Below are positions 51,250-52,381 of a stretch of DNA of 52,381 bases, one piece after another. The stretch covers positions 1 through 52,381 of the forward strand of contig NZ_CCXI01000158.1 of the NCBI RefSeq assembly GCF_000820705.1, written 5' to 3'. Made by a program: the position numbers and the translations under genes. The notes under the pieces were generated by a model, which made no database searches, was not told the origin of the DNA, and worked only from the letters and a program-made list of their open reading frames with translations. How positions within the stretch are numbered: position 1 is the first letter of the stretch; each line of letters starts with the position of its first letter. The stretch is from Clostridium polynesiense (GTDB lineage: Bacteria; Bacillota; Clostridia; Clostridiales; Clostridiaceae).

Positions 51250-51897
51250 TTAGTCACTTTCCTTTCCGTTTAGAGGATAGCCAATTTTTCTACCAAGCTT
51301 TTTCATTAATCCATAATTAAACTTCAGCATTAATATTCCTAATATAAAAACTATTATTCCTAAAATAACCACGCCTAATATTCCAAAAAACATCGCAGAT
51401 TCCGGAAGTTTAAAAGGAAGGTTTACCAGATGAGGAGCAAATATAACGGAACCGGCAATAGCTACCCCTGATAGTGAAACTAAGATGGATGCTAAAAATA
51501 AAGTTAACAGTACAAAAAACAGGGGAAGAGACATAATAAGAAAAAATATAAAGCCCAATATGCTGAATATGGTTTTGAAGAATTTAGACAACATGGATTG
51601 TATAACACTCATTGATGGAAGCTCTACTGATGATATATCAGTTTTATCAGTTATTTCTGAAAAGCTTTCTTGATGAGAGGTGGTGATTTCTTCTGAAATT
51701 ATATCCATATTTTTTATGCAGCTTTGAGCAATTATATACGGATCCCCTAAGCTGGTGATAAAATCATCTTCCGATATACCTTTAGACTCGGCATCTTTAA
51801 ACTTGTTTCTATATTTATTAAGTACTATTTCTACAGAGGTTTCAGGATACCCTGATAAATTTGCTTCTAATATACTTAAAAAATCTGATTTTTTCAT
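51250..51897 (-). CDS. HAAS-domain (DUF1700-like) membrane protein
   Basis: 215 residues. The N-terminal 60 residues (FLSILEANLSGYPETSVEIV, KYRNKFKDAESKG) form a HAAS/DUF1700-type domain with LGDPYIIAQ. A linker and two to three membrane segments follow (about 115-205). Such proteins are thought to act as small membrane-linked signalling or anti-sigma-like partners, often next to PadR regulators; none is seen here. The ribosome site is weak. Confidence 0.72.
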   Translation of the reverse strand: MKKSDFLSILEANLSGYPETSVEIVLNKYRNKFKDAESKGISEDDFITSLGDPYIIAQSCIKNMDIISEEITTSHQESFSEITDKTDISSVELPSMSVIQSMLSKFFKTIFSILGFIFFLIMSLPLFFVLLTLFLASILVSLSGVAIAGSVIFAPHLVNLPFKLPESAMFFGILGVVILGIIVFILGILMLKFNYGLMKKLGRKIGYPLNGKESD

Positions 51898-52325
51898 AAC
51901 TTATTTTTAGTGAGGATAATTATAATATATATGAAAGACTCACTAAAATTTACCTCCTTTCATTATATACATTTAATTAGTACATAATAACTGATTGGCT
52001 GATTTTACTTTATATAAAAATCTTCTATATTATAATACAGTTTTTTTCTTTTTAATTAAAGTCCTCATATCTTATATATTAATACAAAAGATATTGAAAT
52101 AAACTACTCCCAGTGTATCAATATAAGTATATCAAAGAAATATAAAGTAAAGAGGAGGAATGTGGATGGTTTTTTTCATTAAAACAGTATTAAATATAAA
52201 GAGTATATCTATATTCATGATACTATATACAAGTCGCTTGCGGCAGAGCGATGATAAATAAACAGCACTAAATAAAAACTTTAAATTAATAAATAAAAAT
52301 TAATTTAAAATTTAAATAAAATGTG
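51898..52325. other. Right-end AT-rich region
   Basis: Mostly AT-rich DNA with no long ORF. It holds one short ORF with a strong ribosome site (see 52166) and leads into an rRNA-type promoter. Confidence 0.5.
52166..52261 (+). CDS. Possible 31-residue peptide
   Basis: Starts MVFFIKTVLNIKSISIF, partly hydrophobic. GAGGAGG (52152-52158) lies seven bases before the ATG, a near-ideal site. Otherwise unsupported; it may be chance ahead of the rRNA-type promoter. Confidence 0.3.
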   Translation: MVFFIKTVLNIKSISIFMILYTSRLRQSDDK

Positions 52326-52357
52326 TTGACAAAACAAAGCCGCCGTGATAATATAAT
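52326..52357 (+). promoter_or_regulatory. Strong promoter at the window edge, probably of an rRNA or tRNA operon
   Basis: TTGACA (52326-52331), 17 bases, TAATAT (52349-52354); TATAAT at 52352-52357 is an overlapping choice. The downstream leader is unusually GC-rich (AAGCGG...GCCGCAG). The position after bofA suits an rRNA operon. The gene itself is outside the window. Confidence 0.6.
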
Positions 52358-52381
52358 CAAGCGGTGAATGAAAAGCCGCAG

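Noticed and set aside
1-52381. CRISPR array, intact insertion sequence, prophage or integrase
   Set aside because: No regularly spaced repeats and no transposase, integrase or phage protein motifs seen in any frame.

Overview
The window looks like chromosome of a low-GC, spore-forming, strictly anaerobic Clostridium-type Firmicute. Supporting signs are AT-rich DNA with strong purine-rich Shine-Dalgarno sites and TTG/GTG starts; bofA (pro-sigmaK control); anaerobic sulfite reductase; an electron-bifurcating-type lactate dehydrogenase; rubrerythrin/PerR/Dps; and the long Firmicute-type SRP RNA close to dnaX-ebfC-recR. The dnaX-ebfC-recR-(yaaL-like)-bofA order, with an rRNA-type promoter cut off at the right edge, is the usual arrangement near the origin in Firmicutes.

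Layout, left to right. 1-3.2 kb: a cluster of DnaA-box-like 9-mers, then trkA-trkH (potassium uptake). 3.3-8.7 kb: a lipoprotein of the ComEC-like metallo-beta-lactamase type, then a Crp/Fnr-type regulator, an FNT-family channel (probable hydrosulfide channel) and asrABC (sulfite to sulfide). 9-13.9 kb: fthC, an old-yellow-enzyme reductase, a zinc ribbon protein, psd, and an oxaloacetate decarboxylase/pyruvate carboxylase-type carboxyltransferase. 14.1-19.3 kb: an accessory stretch starting at tRNA-Arg, with hypothetical and decayed genes, a 512-residue P-loop ATPase, and three candidate small RNA genes that have recognisable promoters and terminators. 19.3-26.3 kb: a CNNM/CorC-type transporter, tadA, tRNA-Leu, an ECF S component, a methyltransferase, an arsenate-reductase-like protein, ArsR-permease-thioredoxin, and mgtE. 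26.4-30.9 kb: tRNA-Ser, oxidative-stress genes (dps, perR, rbr), a VanW protein, a UPF0316 protein. 31-35.5 kb: a GntR/LldR-type regulator and the etfB-etfA-lactate dehydrogenase operon. 35.6-40.7 kb: lgt and a cst-like persulfide/sulfite operon (CsoR-type regulator, rhodanese, TusA-rhodanese, DsrE-like, rhodanese-metallo-beta-lactamase, TusA, TauE). 40.8-52.4 kb: tRNA-Ser, SRP RNA, clpB, dnaX-ebfC-recR, small enzymes, a yaaL-like gene, bofA, and membrane proteins.

Functional threads. Sulfur is handled twice: the asr operon makes sulfide and probably exports it, and the cst-like operon senses and clears reactive sulfur, with TauE a likely sulfite exporter. The CsoR-type operator sits exactly inside the spacer of a consensus promoter. 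PerR-type palindromes of nearly identical sequence lie on both the dps and rbr promoters. A palindromic repeat family (core GGTGCCAGGCACC) occurs five times, always at gene ends, and looks like a dispersed element that in places doubles as a terminator.

No intact transposase, integrase, phage gene or CRISPR array was seen. All calls come from reading the sequence; no database search was run.
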